Of a stretch of DNA of 64,000 nt, positions 44,383 through 56,125 are shown piece after piece. The DNA lies in assembly GCF_900104575.1 (NCBI RefSeq), contig NZ_LT629731.1:3273102-3337101 (forward strand), written 5' to 3'. The notes under the pieces were generated by a model. The model made no database searches. It saw nothing but the letters and a program-made list of their open reading frames with translations, and was not told where the DNA came from. A program made the translations under genes and the position numbers. Each line of letters opens with the position of its first letter. Within the stretch, counting starts at the first letter, position 1. The DNA comes from Bacillus tuaregi. GTDB lineage: Bacteria > Bacillota > Bacilli > Bacillales > Cytobacillaceae.

Positions 44383-45707
44383 TCATTCTCATCTGTATCG
44401 CTCTCTGTCTTCCATGGCTTCAATCAATAGCTAAAGCAGAGGCAGCAGCGACAACCATCACCATTTCGACTGATGATTTGAATGTTAGGAGTGGTCCTGG
44501 CCTTGAATATAACGTGATTAGCACCTTGGCGAAAGGAAAGGTGTATTCCGTTTTGCAGGAGGAAGGTGAATGGATACAAATCCAGTTGACAAATGATACC
44601 AAAGGATGGGTTGCAAACTACCTTGTTACAAAAAATGATAAGGAAGAATCATCCATCACGCCTGAGAAAAAGAAAGAGGATTCAGCTAAAACCGGACTCA
44701 TTACTGTAAATTCATTAAATTTTCGTGTATCCCCTGCATTGGATGCAGCCATTATCGGAAAGCTTGATCAAGGGACAATCGTTGAGATAAGGTCAGAACG
44801 AAATGATTGGGTTGAAATTCAATTTGCTGGCCAAATCGGGTGGGTTTCCGAAGATTATGTTCAATTCACAGAAATTGAACAAAAAGAACATACAGAAAGT
44901 AACAATGTCGAGCTTGAAGCGACAGCCTTAACGATTTTACATAACGGAACCAATATTAGGAAAAACCCCAATACACAATCAACCATCCTTGAGCGAGCAA
45001 ATAAGGGAGATACCTTTAACGTGAAAGGCTTTGCCAATGACTGGTATGAAATTCAATTAACAGACGGTCAAGTTGGTTATGTGGCTAGCTGGGTAGTGAA
45101 ACCACAAAATGAAGTGGTAACAGAACCAATCAGCAATGAACCAGCCAACCAAGACTGGGCTCATTATTTAAAAAATAAAAAAATTGTCATCGATCCAGGT
45201 CATGGTGGTAGAGATAATGGAACAACCGGTACAAGAGGTACATTGGAAAAGGAGCTAACGCTTGAAACCGCTCGTAATCTTTATGAGAAGCTAAAAGCAG
45301 CTGGGGCAGATGTAACCTTAACTAGACAGCGTGATAAATATCTGAATCTGCCTTATCGGGTTAATGTGGCATATGAGCAAAATGCAGATGCTTTTATCAG
45401 CATCCACTATGACAGCAGTAAAGATCATAGTGTCCGAGGCTTAACTACCTACTATTATTATCCATGGCAGAAAGAGCTGGCTGTGAATATCCACTCTGCT
45501 CTTATTGAAGAAACTGATATGAAGGACCGTGGTTCACGCTTTGGCGACTACTACGTGATTCGTGAAAATAATAAAAAGGCCGTCCTGATAGAATTAGGAT
45601 ATTTAAGCAATCCAACTGAAGAATTACACGTCCAATCCAACCAGTATCAAGAATCAGCAGCCACCGGAATCTTTGAAGGCTTGGCCCGCTATTTTAAAGA
45701 AAGATAA
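44361..45707 (+). CDS. yrvJ: N-acetylmuramoyl-L-alanine amidase with three SH3b domains (YrvJ-like)
   Basis: A 448-residue secreted wall hydrolase that cuts the amide bond between muramic acid and L-alanine. It has a signal peptide (about 1-27, cut near AKAEA), SH3b domains at about 30-92, 108-168 and 185-247 (each with LNVRSGP/LNFRVSP/TNIRKNP and GWV or GYV), and an Amidase_3 domain (about 272-446). Zinc and catalytic residues are in VIDPGHGGRDNG, the Glu of GTLEKELTLE, SIHYDSSKD and VLIELGYLSNP. GGGAGGG precedes the ATG. Role may be wall turnover or spore germination; not decided by sequence. Confidence 0.92.
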   Translation: MQTKRKLIILICIALCLPWLQSIAKAEAAATTITISTDDLNVRSGPGLEYNVISTLAKGKVYSVLQEEGEWIQIQLTNDTKGWVANYLVTKNDKEESSITPEKKKEDSAKTGLITVNSLNFRVSPALDAAIIGKLDQGTIVEIRSERNDWVEIQFAGQIGWVSEDYVQFTEIEQKEHTESNNVELEATALTILHNGTNIRKNPNTQSTILERANKGDTFNVKGFANDWYEIQLTDGQVGYVASWVVKPQNEVVTEPISNEPANQDWAHYLKNKKIVIDPGHGGRDNGTTGTRGTLEKELTLETARNLYEKLKAAGADVTLTRQRDKYLNLPYRVNVAYEQNADAFISIHYDSSKDHSVRGLTTYYYYPWQKELAVNIHSALIEETDMKDRGSRFGDYYVIRENNKKAVLIELGYLSNPTEELHVQSNQYQESAATGIFEGLARYFKER

Positions 45708-45708
45708 T

Positions 45709-45738
45709 AAAAAAAGAGAGCTGAGGCTCTCTTTTTTT
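45709..45738. terminator. Bidirectional terminator between amidase and dtd
   Basis: AAAAAAAGAGAGC-TGAG-GCTCTCTTTTTTT, a perfect stem with A and T runs, serving both convergent genes; its last bases touch the dtd stop. Confidence 0.88.
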
Positions 45739-46174
45739 AGCTTTCCATTATTAAAGTAACTGGTCCATCATTGATAAGAGATACATCCATCATGGCACCA
45801 AACTCTCCCGTTTCAACCGCCACTCCCTTTTCCTTTAACAGCTCGTTAAAACGAGTATAAATGGCCAAGGCGTGATCTGGCCTAGCTGCCTCCATAAAAT
45901 TCGGTCTTCTTCCCTTACGGCAGTCGCCGTATAGGGTAAACTGTGACACGGACAAAATACTGCCGCCCTTATCTAATAATGAAAGATTCATTTTATCGTT
46001 TTCATCCTCAAATATTCGCAGATTAACAATTTTATCTGCTAAATAAGCGGCTGCTTCTTCTGTATCATCATGTGTAACACCTACAAGGAGCACAAGTCCT
46101 TTGTCAATTTTCCCGACTACCTGTTCATTTACCTTTACACAGGCTTCCTTACTTCTTTGTACAACAATTCGCAT
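45737..46174 (-). CDS. dtd: Dtd, D-aminoacyl-tRNA deacylase
   Basis: A 145-residue homodimeric enzyme that removes D-amino acids (and glycine from tRNA-Ala) from tRNA. The chiral proofreading motif [19 protein letters not shown] is near residues 76-94 and the GP motif [11 protein letters not shown] closes the protein. It follows relA by 11 bases, the usual relA-dtd pair. Confidence 0.96.
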   Translation of the reverse strand: MRIVVQRSKEACVKVNEQVVGKIDKGLVLLVGVTHDDTEEAAAYLADKIVNLRIFEDENDKMNLSLLDKGGSILSVSQFTLYGDCRKGRRPNFMEAARPDHALAIYTRFNELLKEKGVAVETGEFGAMMDVSLINDGPVTLIMES

Positions 46175-46185
46175 GCTATTCCACC

Positions 46186-48381
46186 TTAATTCATGATTCT
46201 TCTAACTGCATAAAGATCAGGAATTTGCTTAATTCGATCCACCACTTTTTGCAAATGACTGACATTAAGGATTGAAATGGACATCGTAATCGTGACCATT
46301 TTATTGCGGTCCGTACGTCCTGATACGGTTGAAATATCAGTCTTTGACTCATTAACAGCCTGGAGAACCTCATTTAGAAGACCTCTTCTGTCAAAGCCGG
46401 TTATTTCAATCTCGACATTGTACTCTTTCCTGTCATTTAAGCCGGATTCCCATTCAACCGGTATGAGCCTTTCCTTTGCATCATCTGTCACGATATTTGG
46501 ACAGTCCTTGCGGTGAACAGATACTCCTCTTCCCTTTGTGATAAAGCCAACAATTTCATCGCCAGGAACAGGATTACAGCAGCGGGAGAGACGAATCAGG
46601 AGATTATCGATTCCTTCGACCCGGACACCCGATTCCCGTTTTTTCTTTGTCGGAAGTGTTTTCAGTTCTGAAACCGCATTGGATAGATTGGCAACCTGCT
46701 CCTGGTCACGCTTTTTACGCCACTTTTCTGTTAGACGGTTGGCCACCTGCAAGGCGGTAATGCCATTGTAGCCAACAGCAGCATACATATCTTCCTCATT
46801 AGTGAAGTTAAACTTTTCGACAACCCGCTTAATATTATCAAGTGTTAATATTTCCTTTAAATCAAATTCCATTAGGCGGATTTCCTTTTCCACCTGCTCA
46901 CGGCCTTTGACAATATTCTCTTCTCTTCTTTGCTTTTTAAAGAAGGCTCTAATTTTATTCTTTGCCTGTGAGGTTTGGGCAAGCTTCAGCCAGTCCTGAC
47001 TTGGTCCATAGGAATGTTTAGACGTTAAAATTTCAATAATGTCCCCGGTTTTTAATTTATAATCGAGGGTGACCATCTTACCATTCACTTTTGCACCAAT
47101 GGTTTTATTACCAATTTCAGAATGAATTCGGTAAGCAAAATCAATTGGTACAGAACCCGCGGGAAGCTCAATGACATCACCCTTTGGTGTAAACACAAAA
47201 ACCATATCAGAGAACAGGTCAACCTTTAACGACTCCATGAACTCCTCTGCATTGACCGTATCATCCTGAAATTCTAATATTTCACGGAACCAGGTTAATT
47301 TATCCTCGAAGGTCGATTTCTCCTGCAGCGTCTTGCCTTCTTTATAGGCCCAGTGTGCCGCAATTCCGAATTCAGCAATTCGGTGCATTTCAACCGTACG
47401 GATTTGAACTTCTAGCGGATCACCCTTAGGTCCAATGACGGTCGTATGCAGGGACTGATACATATTCGGCTTTGGCATCGCAATATAATCCTTAAAACGT
47501 CCCGGCATTGGTTTCCAGCATGTATGAATGATGCCAAGAACAGCATAGCAATCCTTGATCGAATTAACCACAATACGGATGGCCAATAAATCATAAATTT
47601 CATTAAATTGCTTATTTTGACGGGCCATTTTACGATAAATGCTATAAATATGCTTTGGCCTTCCAGACATTTCCGCCTTTATTCCTACTTCCTCCATATG
47701 CTTCTGGAGCTCAACAATGACCTCATCCAAGTATTGCTCGCGTTCTGCCCGCTTCTTCTTCATCAGGTTCACAATTCGATAGTATTGCTGCGGATTTAAA
47801 TACCGTAATGCAGTATCTTCAAGCTCCCATTTGATAGTAGAAATCCCCAGCCGATTCGCTAAGGGAGCAAAAATTTCCAATGTTTCATTGGCAATACGAC
47901 GTTGTTTTTCTGCTGGCAAATGCTTTAATGTCCGCATATTATGAAGCCTGTCAGCCAATTTTATCATGATGACGCGTATATCCTGCGCCATAGCCACAAA
48001 CATCTTTCGATGATTTTCTGCTTGCTGTTCCTCGTGTGACTTATATTTAATTTTACCGAGCTTTGTAACACCATCGACGAGCATAGCCACTTCATCGCTA
48101 AAGGCTTCCTTCAAATCTTGTAGAGAAGCTTCTGTATCTTCAACAACGTCGTGAAGAAATCCAGCTGCGACCGTAGAAGGATCCATTTCTAAGTCAGCAA
48201 GTATCCCTGCCACCTGAATCGGATGGATAATATACGGTTCACCTGATTTTCTGTATTGTAAACGATGTGCATGTCTGGCAAATTCATACGCCCTTCGAAC
48301 GAACTCTACATCCTCATCGTTTAAATAACCCTTTGTTCTATCGATGACTTGTTCGGCGGTTAATACTTGATCGTTCGCCAT
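46186..48381 (-). CDS. relA: RelA (Rel), bifunctional (p)ppGpp synthetase/hydrolase
   Basis: A 731-residue long RSH protein that controls the stringent response. The hydrolase HD domain is active-looking, with HDVVEDTE at residues 77-84; the synthetase domain includes YDLLAIRI and the [13 protein letters not shown] substrate loop (about 304-316); then a TGS domain ([12 protein letters not shown]), helical and zinc-finger regions ([14 protein letters not shown] with the conserved CC), and a C-terminal ACT domain. The order apt-relA-dtd is as in B. subtilis. Confidence 0.97.
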   Translation of the reverse strand: MANDQVLTAEQVIDRTKGYLNDEDVEFVRRAYEFARHAHRLQYRKSGEPYIIHPIQVAGILADLEMDPSTVAAGFLHDVVEDTEASLQDLKEAFSDEVAMLVDGVTKLGKIKYKSHEEQQAENHRKMFVAMAQDIRVIMIKLADRLHNMRTLKHLPAEKQRRIANETLEIFAPLANRLGISTIKWELEDTALRYLNPQQYYRIVNLMKKKRAEREQYLDEVIVELQKHMEEVGIKAEMSGRPKHIYSIYRKMARQNKQFNEIYDLLAIRIVVNSIKDCYAVLGIIHTCWKPMPGRFKDYIAMPKPNMYQSLHTTVIGPKGDPLEVQIRTVEMHRIAEFGIAAHWAYKEGKTLQEKSTFEDKLTWFREILEFQDDTVNAEEFMESLKVDLFSDMVFVFTPKGDVIELPAGSVPIDFAYRIHSEIGNKTIGAKVNGKMVTLDYKLKTGDIIEILTSKHSYGPSQDWLKLAQTSQAKNKIRAFFKKQRREENIVKGREQVEKEIRLMEFDLKEILTLDNIKRVVEKFNFTNEEDMYAAVGYNGITALQVANRLTEKWRKKRDQEQVANLSNAVSELKTLPTKKKRESGVRVEGIDNLLIRLSRCCNPVPGDEIVGFITKGRGVSVHRKDCPNIVTDDAKERLIPVEWESGLNDRKEYNVEIEITGFDRRGLLNEVLQAVNESKTDISTVSGRTDRNKMVTITMSISILNVSHLQKVVDRIKQIPDLYAVRRIMN

Positions 48382-48579
48382 AAAATCACCTTTTTAATTA
48401 AATTTAAATTTTATTTAAAAAACTAATATAAATAATAAAATCAAATGATTGTTATTATTATCGAAAAAAAATGATGAGATGTAAAGAGAATGTATGTTAT
48501 TTTTCAGTTTAATAACGAAAGATTACAATTTTATGAAAGAATAAGTGCATTTAGCCAAGCGTTTTAGAATATAGGAAAA

Positions 48580-48603
48580 GAGCGCTTATAAATGTAAGCG
48601 CTC
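48580..48603 (-). terminator. apt terminator
   Basis: GAGCGCTTA and TAAGCGCTC pair around CATTTA on the minus strand, followed by TTTTCC. The remaining relA-apt gap (48382-48579) is AT-rich and holds no gene. Confidence 0.78.
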
Positions 48604-48610
48604 ACACTCC

Positions 48611-49123
48611 CTAAAAGGACATTAATGTTAGAATATCGTGATTTTCAAGCTTATGACGCCCACCTAAATCACTTAACTCAATTAAAAAGGCAATTCCTGC
48701 AACAACCCCGCCCAGCTGTTCTACTAGCTGAATTGTAGCAAGGATCGTTCCACCAGTAGCCAGTAAATCATCTGTAATTAAGACTCTTTGCCCTGGTTTT
48801 ATTGCATCCTTATGGATTGTAAGGACATCCTTTCCATATTCTAATCCGTAGTCTACTTTAACGGTTTCACGAGGTAGCTTCCCCTCTTTACGAACAGGCG
48901 CAAAGCCAACGCCAAGGGAATAGGCAACAGGACAGCCAATAATAAATCCGCGTGCTTCAGGACCGACCACAAGATCGATTTCTTTGTCACGGGCATATTG
49001 AACGATTTGGTCTGTAGCGTATTTATATGCTTCTCCATTATCCATTAATGTCGTAATATCTTTAAAGCTTATTCCCGGTTTGGGCCAATCCTCTACGACA
49101 GTAATAAATTTCTTCAAGTCCAT
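48611..49123 (-). CDS. apt: Adenine phosphoribosyltransferase
   Basis: A 170-residue purine salvage enzyme making AMP from adenine and PRPP. The PRPP-binding loop is [13 protein letters not shown] near residues 115-127 and the flexible loop region is [11 protein letters not shown] near 73-83. It begins two bases after the recJ stop, so the two are coupled. Confidence 0.96.
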   Translation of the reverse strand: MDLKKFITVVEDWPKPGISFKDITTLMDNGEAYKYATDQIVQYARDKEIDLVVGPEARGFIIGCPVAYSLGVGFAPVRKEGKLPRETVKVDYGLEYGKDVLTIHKDAIKPGQRVLITDDLLATGGTILATIQLVEQLGGVVAGIAFLIELSDLGGRHKLENHDILTLMSF

Positions 49124-49125
49124 TT

Positions 49126-51483
49126 CTAAAGTGCCTCCTCTAATTTCACCGTTTCATGAATCAACTGGTCAAACCAGTCTTTTAGCTGTTGAAACGATGA
49201 ATATAACAATTCCTTTTCAAGCTCATATTGAGCCAGCTTTTGCTGATACGTTTGGGAATCGGCTAAATCCCGCTTCCCAGCATCCTTATTCAACGCAATC
49301 AGTCCATTTTTCATTGTAACAAATTCAAGTTCAAAAAACACCTGTGACATAAAATCAATGGTTTCTCTTGTCCAGCCTCGATGCTTAGCAATCGCATCAC
49401 CATTCTTTTTTAAATCAAACGGACCCTTTTTAGCAATTAATGCATAAAACCATTTGAAATCCTCACGGGTTGGGATGGTTGAGAAGAAATCACTTTCAGC
49501 TTTAAATAAGTGGGCATAAATTCGAGCCACTTTTTTTCCTGATAGAAGCCGGTAAAGGATTTCCTTTGAAGGCGGTAAATCGACCAGCACCACATGACAA
49601 TGGTCAAGCCTAGCTTCTTCTGCTTCTGTAACGGAAGAAATAAACAGTACATCACCGTCTGCAATGGTTTTTTGCAATCTCATCGCATAGTCCTGTCGGA
49701 AAACAATCCATTTTGTTTCTTCAGGTGGCAGACTGTCAGCAATCCCTATGATTTTTTTCGCACCTCGATAATCGAACAGCTGCCAGGAGGATACAGCCAA
49801 GTCCTGCAGGAAGATTTGCGGTTTTTTACGATTATTCCATTCATTAATCGAAAGCTCTCCAATCACCGACAGCTGTGAAGCCGGGGAAATATGATCGCAC
49901 ACTTCGCCAAGACCAAAGCCTACACCATCTAGTGCCATCCCTTCATGCTCCAGGGTTAATTTTAAATGATTTTGCTCTGAACCGATCTTTCGGATACTGC
50001 CAATCTTTGCTTCCTTTATCAGCACCTTAGGCTTTGGGTTATCCATGCCGTATGGTGCTAATAGATTCATTTCCTCAATCGAGGTAATATGGATATCCTG
50101 AACAGACACCTCGGTATCAATATAGGTGATAGGGATTAAATCCTCTTCAGACAATTGCTCGTTCGCAAGCTGATTTAAACGGCGGCGTAGCTCCTCGACA
50201 TCACTCATATTTAAGGTCATCCCTGCAGCACTAGTATGTCCGCCAAAATGCGGCAGAATATCACGACAGGTGGACAGGTTTTTAAAAAGGTCAAATCCAG
50301 CAATACTTCTAGCCGAACCTTTTGCAAGACCCTTTTCCACATCATAGCTTAATACGATTGTCGGTCTGTAATATTTCTCAACCAGCTTTGATGCCACAAT
50401 TCCAATGACCCCTGCGTTCCAGCCAGATTTTCCAACGATTAGGAAGCTGTTCTCCTCAATTGGGAATTGCTCCTCTACCATCTGTATAGCTTCTGCTGCA
50501 ATGCTGTTTACCAGTTCCTTCCGATCCTTATTCAACTGCTCAATATCCTCAGCTAAGCTTTCCGCTTCGATGGGATCCTCTGTAAGCATTAAATAAACGG
50601 CCGGATCTGCGCTATCAAGTCTCCCTGCTGCATTGATACGGGGTGCAATAGAAAAACCAATTGTTTCCTCGTTCGTTGCCGCCGCTTCAACACCCGCTAA
50701 CTTAAAAAGAGCCTTTAACCCAACGCTATCCGTATTTCTTATTATGTTCAAACCCTTTTGGGTAATTAGTCTATTTTCATCCTTTAATGGAACTAAATCG
50801 GCAATGGTTCCGATTGCAGCATACTGTAATAAATGCTGAGGAAGCTTGCCAAATAATGCATGTGCTAGCTTAAAGGCAACACCCGCTCCGCAAAGCTCCT
50901 GAAAGGGATACGGGCTCCCCTCTCTTTTCGGATGGATGATGGCGTATGCATCAGGTAGCTCCGGTCCGGGCTCATGGTGATCGGTAATGATTAAATCCAT
51001 ACCAAGCTCCTTTGCCACACTTGCTTCGTTAAGGGCAGCTATTCCGGTATCAACCGTAATAATCAGACTAATTCCAATTTCATGTGCATACCTGAAGGCA
51101 CCTTCATTCGGTCCATAGCCTTCCGTGAAACGGTTTGGTATGTAAAATTGCACATTGGCTCCAAGCTCTTCAAGCGTCTTCATCATAATGGTTGTACTCG
51201 TAACACCGTCGGCATCATAATCGCCAAAAATCATGATGGCTTCGCCTGATTCTATCGCCTGTTTAATTCTATTCACGGCCTTGTCCATATCTAAAAAAAG
51301 AAATGGATCATGAAATTCCTGTTTTTCGCTAAATAAAAAAGCCCTTGCTTCCTCAGGATCTTCCAGTCCTCTGTTCACAAGTAGCGATGCAACCAGTGGC
51401 GTCACATTCATCTCGTCCACCAGCTGGGTGACTTTATCATTATTTGAATTTCGAACAATCCAACGAGTCTTTGAATTTAACAT
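49126..51483 (-). CDS. recJ: RecJ single-stranded DNA exonuclease
   Basis: A 785-residue 5'-3' exonuclease for recombination and mismatch repair. DHH motifs are [12 protein letters not shown] (about 81-92) and DHHEPG (about 160-165), followed by the DHHA1 domain with FGGHTSAAG near 400-408, an OB domain and the extra C-terminal region found in Bacilli. ATG 51483 with AAGGGGTG upstream fits the usual N-terminus; eight upstream residues of the longer frame were dropped. Confidence 0.95.
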   Translation of the reverse strand: MLNSKTRWIVRNSNNDKVTQLVDEMNVTPLVASLLVNRGLEDPEEARAFLFSEKQEFHDPFLFLDMDKAVNRIKQAIESGEAIMIFGDYDADGVTSTTIMMKTLEELGANVQFYIPNRFTEGYGPNEGAFRYAHEIGISLIITVDTGIAALNEASVAKELGMDLIITDHHEPGPELPDAYAIIHPKREGSPYPFQELCGAGVAFKLAHALFGKLPQHLLQYAAIGTIADLVPLKDENRLITQKGLNIIRNTDSVGLKALFKLAGVEAAATNEETIGFSIAPRINAAGRLDSADPAVYLMLTEDPIEAESLAEDIEQLNKDRKELVNSIAAEAIQMVEEQFPIEENSFLIVGKSGWNAGVIGIVASKLVEKYYRPTIVLSYDVEKGLAKGSARSIAGFDLFKNLSTCRDILPHFGGHTSAAGMTLNMSDVEELRRRLNQLANEQLSEEDLIPITYIDTEVSVQDIHITSIEEMNLLAPYGMDNPKPKVLIKEAKIGSIRKIGSEQNHLKLTLEHEGMALDGVGFGLGEVCDHISPASQLSVIGELSINEWNNRKKPQIFLQDLAVSSWQLFDYRGAKKIIGIADSLPPEETKWIVFRQDYAMRLQKTIADGDVLFISSVTEAEEARLDHCHVVLVDLPPSKEILYRLLSGKKVARIYAHLFKAESDFFSTIPTREDFKWFYALIAKKGPFDLKKNGDAIAKHRGWTRETIDFMSQVFFELEFVTMKNGLIALNKDAGKRDLADSQTYQQKLAQYELEKELLYSSFQQLKDWFDQLIHETVKLEEAL

Positions 51484-51598
51484 ACGCTCACCCCTTAGCT
51501 TATTCATTATACAAAAGTGAGGTTAAGGATTCAATGAAAGAGTATGGATTGTATGGGAAAGGAAGGAAAAAAGAAAAGTGCCATAACTTGAAATAATA

Positions 51599-51623
51599 AA
51601 AACCGCAGGAAATCCTGCGGTTT
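51599..51623 (-). terminator. secDF terminator
   Basis: AAACCGCAGG and CCTGCGGTTT form a ten-bp stem around ATTT on the minus strand, followed by TTATT. Confidence 0.85.
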
Positions 51624-51632
51624 CTATCTTTC

Positions 51633-53900
51633 TTATACTTGTGGCTCATCTGAACGCACACGTTTTTCCTTGTAGGTATTAATGGTACCCTTCTTCTTCA
51701 ATTCCTTATGCTTGAACTCTACCCAAAGAGGGATTGCAATAAAGATTGTTGTTAAGGTTCCAACAATTAACCCAACCGTTAAGGCAACTGAAAATGGAAG
51801 CAGGGATTCACTACCAAAAATTAAGACCGCGACAACCGTTACCGCTGTCATTAAAACCGTATTAATCGATCTTCCAAGCGTTTGCCTTAGACTTGTATTG
51901 GCAATATCAGCGATATCCTCAAACGTTTTAATCCGTCTTCTTTTCTGCATATTTTCGCGCATTCTATCAAAGGTAACAATCGTATCATTAATCGCATAAC
52001 CGACAATGGTTAATAATGCTGCAATAAAGGTTAAATCCACTTGTATTCTCGTAATACTGAAGAACGGAATAATGATGATTGCCGCATATAGTAAGGCAAT
52101 AACTGCGGATACGGCCATTCTCCACTCAAAGCGGAACGAGACGAAAATAATGAGCCCAATCGATGCGATTAATACACCGAGAACAGCATTTTTTGCTAAT
52201 TCTTTCCCAACAATCGGTGTCACGGTGCTGACATTAGGCTCAGAACCATATACTTTTTGGAAGTGAGATTTGATGTCGGCTATTTTTTCCTTTGAAAGAG
52301 CGGTATTAAATTGCGCAACACCTGTATCGCGATTATCACCAGAAATAACAATATCATCTGTCGGTGTTCCGATTTTTTCAAATTCCTTGGAAATTTGCTC
52401 CGCTGTCAATGATTCCTTAGCTAATATATCCACTCGTGTCCCACTAGTAAAATCAATGGATAAATTTAATCTAGCAAAGGCTAAGACAATCATCCCGATG
52501 ACTAAGATGGTTCCAAAAATCGCTAAGGCTTTTTTCCGACCCTTAATAAAATCAAAGCGGTCAAATTTTGTTGTCAGGTCAAGTGTATCTATATTATCGC
52601 GTAAATCATGAATATCACTCTTTTTCACACCAAACCAGCCTGGTCTTTTATCTAAAGTACCACTATTAACGAATAGGCTTAGTAGCCATCTTGATAAAAA
52701 TACATTGGTGATAAAACTCGCCAGGATACCAATGATTAAGCTGGTCGCAAATCCTTTTACAGAGCTTGTACCATAATAGAAAAGTACTGCTGCAGCTAAT
52801 AGAGTCGTCAGGTTGGCATCTGTAACGGTTGATAGAGAGTTTTCATTTCCTGCCTTGAACGCAGACTTTATCGATCTTCCTACCCTGATTTCCTCCTTGA
52901 TTCTTTCGGCGGTAATAATATTGGCATCAACCGCCATCCCGACACCGAGAATAAGTGCCGCTACCCCCGGCAACGTCAAAACAACATTCATCCAATCAAA
53001 TACAACTAATACTAAAAATAGATATACGGTTAAAGTAATCGTTGAGATAATCCCTGGTAAGCGGTAATAAGCAATCATGAAAAGGAAGACTGCTGCTACC
53101 CCGATTAAACCAGCAAAGACCGTTTTCGTTAGAGCTTGTTCACCGAATTGGGCTCCAACTGAAGTGGAATAGATTTCATCCAATTTAACTGGCAATGCCC
53201 CTGCATTTAAAATATCTGCTAAGCTTGTCGCTTCCTCCATGGTAAAGCTTCCCGTAATGGAGACAGAGTTCTGGTTAAAAACTTCACTTACTCTTGGAGC
53301 AGAAACAAATTTCGGATCTGGCTTCACGATTTCTGCCTGATACGAGTCTACCCCTTCTTCGAAATCAAGCCAAATAACTAATACATTGTTCGGTGCACCC
53401 ATATTAACAATCTCTTGGGTTACCTGTTTAAACTTTTCTGCGCTTTTTAATTTCAAGGATACAATTGGCTGTCCATTCTCATCAAAGGTTTGCTGGGCAC
53501 CGCCTTCAGCAAGATCCGTCCCATCCATCATCACGCGGTCATTGGCATCCCGAAACGTTAAATTCGCTTCAGTAGACAGGATTTCCCGGGCTTGGTTCTG
53601 GTCCTCAACTCCTGCGAGCTGAACTCGGATACGATTTTCTCCTTCAATCTGAATGTTTGGCTCACTTACACCTAGTACGTTAACACGGCGATCTAATGCT
53701 TCTACGGTACTAGTAAGAGCTTTCTGGTCAATTTTTTGACCCTCTTTCGCTGGACTTACTTCATAAAGCACCTCAAATCCACCCTGAAGATCGAGCCCTA
53801 GCTTGATGTTATTGACTACGTCCTTAGTTGTTGCCCCCATGACTGCACCCATGACAACAATAAAGATTAAAAAGGCAACAATCCGACTTCTTTTTACCAT
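51633..53900 (-). CDS. secDF: SecDF, fused protein-export accessory protein
   Basis: A 755-residue fusion of SecD and SecF, as in other Bacilli; it uses proton motive force to aid Sec export. The SecD half has the N-terminal helix, LGLDLQGGFEVLYEV, the large outer domain and helices with GVGMAVDANIITAERIKEE (about 318-336). The SecF half begins near residue 450, with LSIDFTSGTRVDI and GYAINDTIVTFDRMREN (about 640-656). Twelve helices in total. GGAGGAG precedes the ATG. The 222-base gap upstream to comN shows no gene. Confidence 0.96.
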   Translation of the reverse strand: MVKRSRIVAFLIFIVVMGAVMGATTKDVVNNIKLGLDLQGGFEVLYEVSPAKEGQKIDQKALTSTVEALDRRVNVLGVSEPNIQIEGENRIRVQLAGVEDQNQAREILSTEANLTFRDANDRVMMDGTDLAEGGAQQTFDENGQPIVSLKLKSAEKFKQVTQEIVNMGAPNNVLVIWLDFEEGVDSYQAEIVKPDPKFVSAPRVSEVFNQNSVSITGSFTMEEATSLADILNAGALPVKLDEIYSTSVGAQFGEQALTKTVFAGLIGVAAVFLFMIAYYRLPGIISTITLTVYLFLVLVVFDWMNVVLTLPGVAALILGVGMAVDANIITAERIKEEIRVGRSIKSAFKAGNENSLSTVTDANLTTLLAAAVLFYYGTSSVKGFATSLIIGILASFITNVFLSRWLLSLFVNSGTLDKRPGWFGVKKSDIHDLRDNIDTLDLTTKFDRFDFIKGRKKALAIFGTILVIGMIVLAFARLNLSIDFTSGTRVDILAKESLTAEQISKEFEKIGTPTDDIVISGDNRDTGVAQFNTALSKEKIADIKSHFQKVYGSEPNVSTVTPIVGKELAKNAVLGVLIASIGLIIFVSFRFEWRMAVSAVIALLYAAIIIIPFFSITRIQVDLTFIAALLTIVGYAINDTIVTFDRMRENMQKRRRIKTFEDIADIANTSLRQTLGRSINTVLMTAVTVVAVLIFGSESLLPFSVALTVGLIVGTLTTIFIAIPLWVEFKHKELKKKGTINTYKEKRVRSDEPQV

Positions 53901-54122
53901 TATGTATAGCTCCTCCTTAACTCTAAAGCCGACAGATCATAAAAAAGCTAATCTGCAAATCACTGTTTCGATTACAGCAATCTCACTTCAAAAAACTAAC
54001 CATTTTTCAATAAAAAATGGATATCCCTTCAAATAGATTATTATGAAACAGTTTTAATGGACTGTCAATTTGATACAGTATTACGACATAAAGAATTAAC
54101 AAATGTCGTTTTATTATTTACA

Positions 54123-54419
54123 CTATTTCAATAATTCCAAAAGCTCTTCATCGTTATCCAGTGTAAATTCTGCATCCTTTAAAGCCTCAACTGTACTATA
54201 GTTCATAAATTCCCCCACTTTTAAGGAAAGAATACTTTGAACCATTTCATAAAGTTTCATTTCATTATTTTCCTTGCGCCACTTTTTTCGAACTAAAAAC
54301 TGCCAAATATCTTCCTCCGAAACACTTTCATACCCTAATAGCTGGAATTCCTCCTGTTTACTTTTCAAAGCTGGCCATACTTTGCTGCGAAAATGATCAT
54401 ATTCCTGGCTAATCTCCAT
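54123..54419 (-). CDS. comN: ComN, post-transcriptional regulator of comE
   Basis: A 98-residue cytoplasmic protein matching B. subtilis ComN (YrzD) in length, position between spoVB and secDF, and pattern (ALKSKQEEFQLLGYESVSEE, EDIWQFLVRKKW). In B. subtilis ComN promotes accumulation of comE mRNA and interacts with DivIVA at the poles. The comE operon it would act on is at the left end of this same window. Confidence 0.87.
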   Translation of the reverse strand: MEISQEYDHFRSKVWPALKSKQEEFQLLGYESVSEEDIWQFLVRKKWRKENNEMKLYEMVQSILSLKVGEFMNYSTVEALKDAEFTLDNDEELLELLK

Positions 54420-54530
54420 ATTAGCCCCTCCCCGCGATTTCGTTTGGAATTCTTAGTCATGCTTTGTCCATATCAGTGCATATAGATAATTGTATATGAT
54501 AAAACCTTTTTTGAGAAGGTAGGGAATACA

Positions 54531-56120
54531 ATGTCTAAGTTTATCAAAGGGACACTGATACTACTAGTAGCAGGACTTATCACACGTGTATTAGGATTCA
54601 TTAACCGCATTGTTATTGCCCGCTTTATCGGAGCAGAGGGTGTTGGGCTTTACATGATGGCGGTACCGACCTTTATTCTTGCCATTACCATAACACAGAT
54701 TGGTTTGCCAGTTGCCATTTCGAAAAACGTGGCGGAGGCTGCGGCCGTTGGAGATAAAGCAAAGGTCAAGAAAATCCTCGTTGTATCCTTAACCACAACG
54801 ATTACCCTTTCAGCAATCTTTACTCCTATCTTACTTTTGACTGCACCACTGTTAGCGGAGACACTGTTGACTGATGAAAGAACGCTTTATCCTTTATTAG
54901 CTATTGCACCGGTTGTACCGATTATTGCCATCTCTTCTGTGATTCGGGGCTATTTTCAAGGAAAACAGAACATGAAGCCTGTTGCCTTCTCGCAGATGAT
55001 TGAGCAAGTGATACGAATTGGCTTAATCGCCTTCATGACAAAAGCATTTATTCCCTACGGAATCGAATATGCAGCAGCAGCGGCAATGGCATCTGCTGTC
55101 ATCGGAGAGTTCGCATCACTTTTGTATCTACTCACTACTTTTAAATTGAAAAAGAAATTTCCTGTTCGAAAAAACTTTTTCTCCTATTTACGTTCAGGAA
55201 GAAATGAATTCAAGGGTCTTATGAGTATTGCGATGCCAACAACTGGCAGCAGAATGATCGGTTCCCTATCCTGGTTTTTTGAACCCATTGTCGTTTCTCA
55301 CAGCCTGGCACTTGCTGGGATTGCTGCTGTTGCAGCAACAGAGCAATACGGTTCCTTGACCGGCTTTGCCCTTCCATTATTAATGCTGCCATCGTTTATT
55401 ACCCAATCCTTGTCCACATCATTAGTACCAGCGATAAGTGAAGCACATTCAAAGAATAATATGAAGCTTGTTGAATATCGGCTCCAGCAAGCACTGCGTT
55501 TTGTTTTTTTATCAGGTGGACTGGCTGTTGTCATGCTATATGTACTGGCAGACCCGCTCATGAAAGTATTATATGGCTCAGAAAGTGGCTCTGGATTCAT
55601 TAAGCTCATGGCCCCTTTCTTTATTCTATATTATTATCAGGGTCCACTGCAGGCAACGCTTCAAGCACTCAATTTGGCGAGAGCAGCTATGGTGAACAGC
55701 TTGATTGGCGCCGTCGTGAAAACAGCCGTTATCTTTGCATTAGCAAGCCAGACAGCCTTTGGTATTAACGGAGTGGCAATTGGTCTGCTCGTTGGCTTTG
55801 TTTTAGTCACCCTACTTCACTTTGCAACAGTCCTGAAAAAGGTTTCATTCACCTTCTATCTACGTGATTATTTGAAAACCTTTTTTGTTATGGGGATATC
55901 CGGCATTGTAGGCGCCTGGATAATTCAACACCTTCCTGCAGCCCAACATCTTGCGATAAAGGTTCTACTCACAGCCATGGCAATTTCCATCATCTATACT
56001 ATGCTCGTACTCCTACTAGGATTACTACAAAAAGATGAGCTCACCCGAATCCCATGGATCGGCAAACCCCTGTCCAAACTAGCCATCTTCGGCCAGCCCC
56101 ACCCCACATTAAAGCGTTAA
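54531..56120 (+). CDS. spoVB: SpoVB, stage V sporulation lipid II flippase-like protein
   Basis: A 529-residue MurJ-like (MOP superfamily) membrane protein with about 14 helices. It has the N-terminal KGTLILLVAGLITRVLGFI and ARFIGAEGVGLYMMAVP, both typical of SpoVB, and FALPLLMLPSFITQSLS in the middle. It is needed for spore cortex peptidoglycan synthesis. The last codons run directly into a large palindrome. Confidence 0.95.
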   Translation: MSKFIKGTLILLVAGLITRVLGFINRIVIARFIGAEGVGLYMMAVPTFILAITITQIGLPVAISKNVAEAAAVGDKAKVKKILVVSLTTTITLSAIFTPILLLTAPLLAETLLTDERTLYPLLAIAPVVPIIAISSVIRGYFQGKQNMKPVAFSQMIEQVIRIGLIAFMTKAFIPYGIEYAAAAAMASAVIGEFASLLYLLTTFKLKKKFPVRKNFFSYLRSGRNEFKGLMSIAMPTTGSRMIGSLSWFFEPIVVSHSLALAGIAAVAATEQYGSLTGFALPLLMLPSFITQSLSTSLVPAISEAHSKNNMKLVEYRLQQALRFVFLSGGLAVVMLYVLADPLMKVLYGSESGSGFIKLMAPFFILYYYQGPLQATLQALNLARAAMVNSLIGAVVKTAVIFALASQTAFGINGVAIGLLVGFVLVTLLHFATVLKKVSFTFYLRDYLKTFFVMGISGIVGAWIIQHLPAAQHLAIKVLLTAMAISIIYTMLVLLLGLLQKDELTRIPWIGKPLSKLAIFGQPHPTLKR

Positions 56121-56125
56121 TCCAA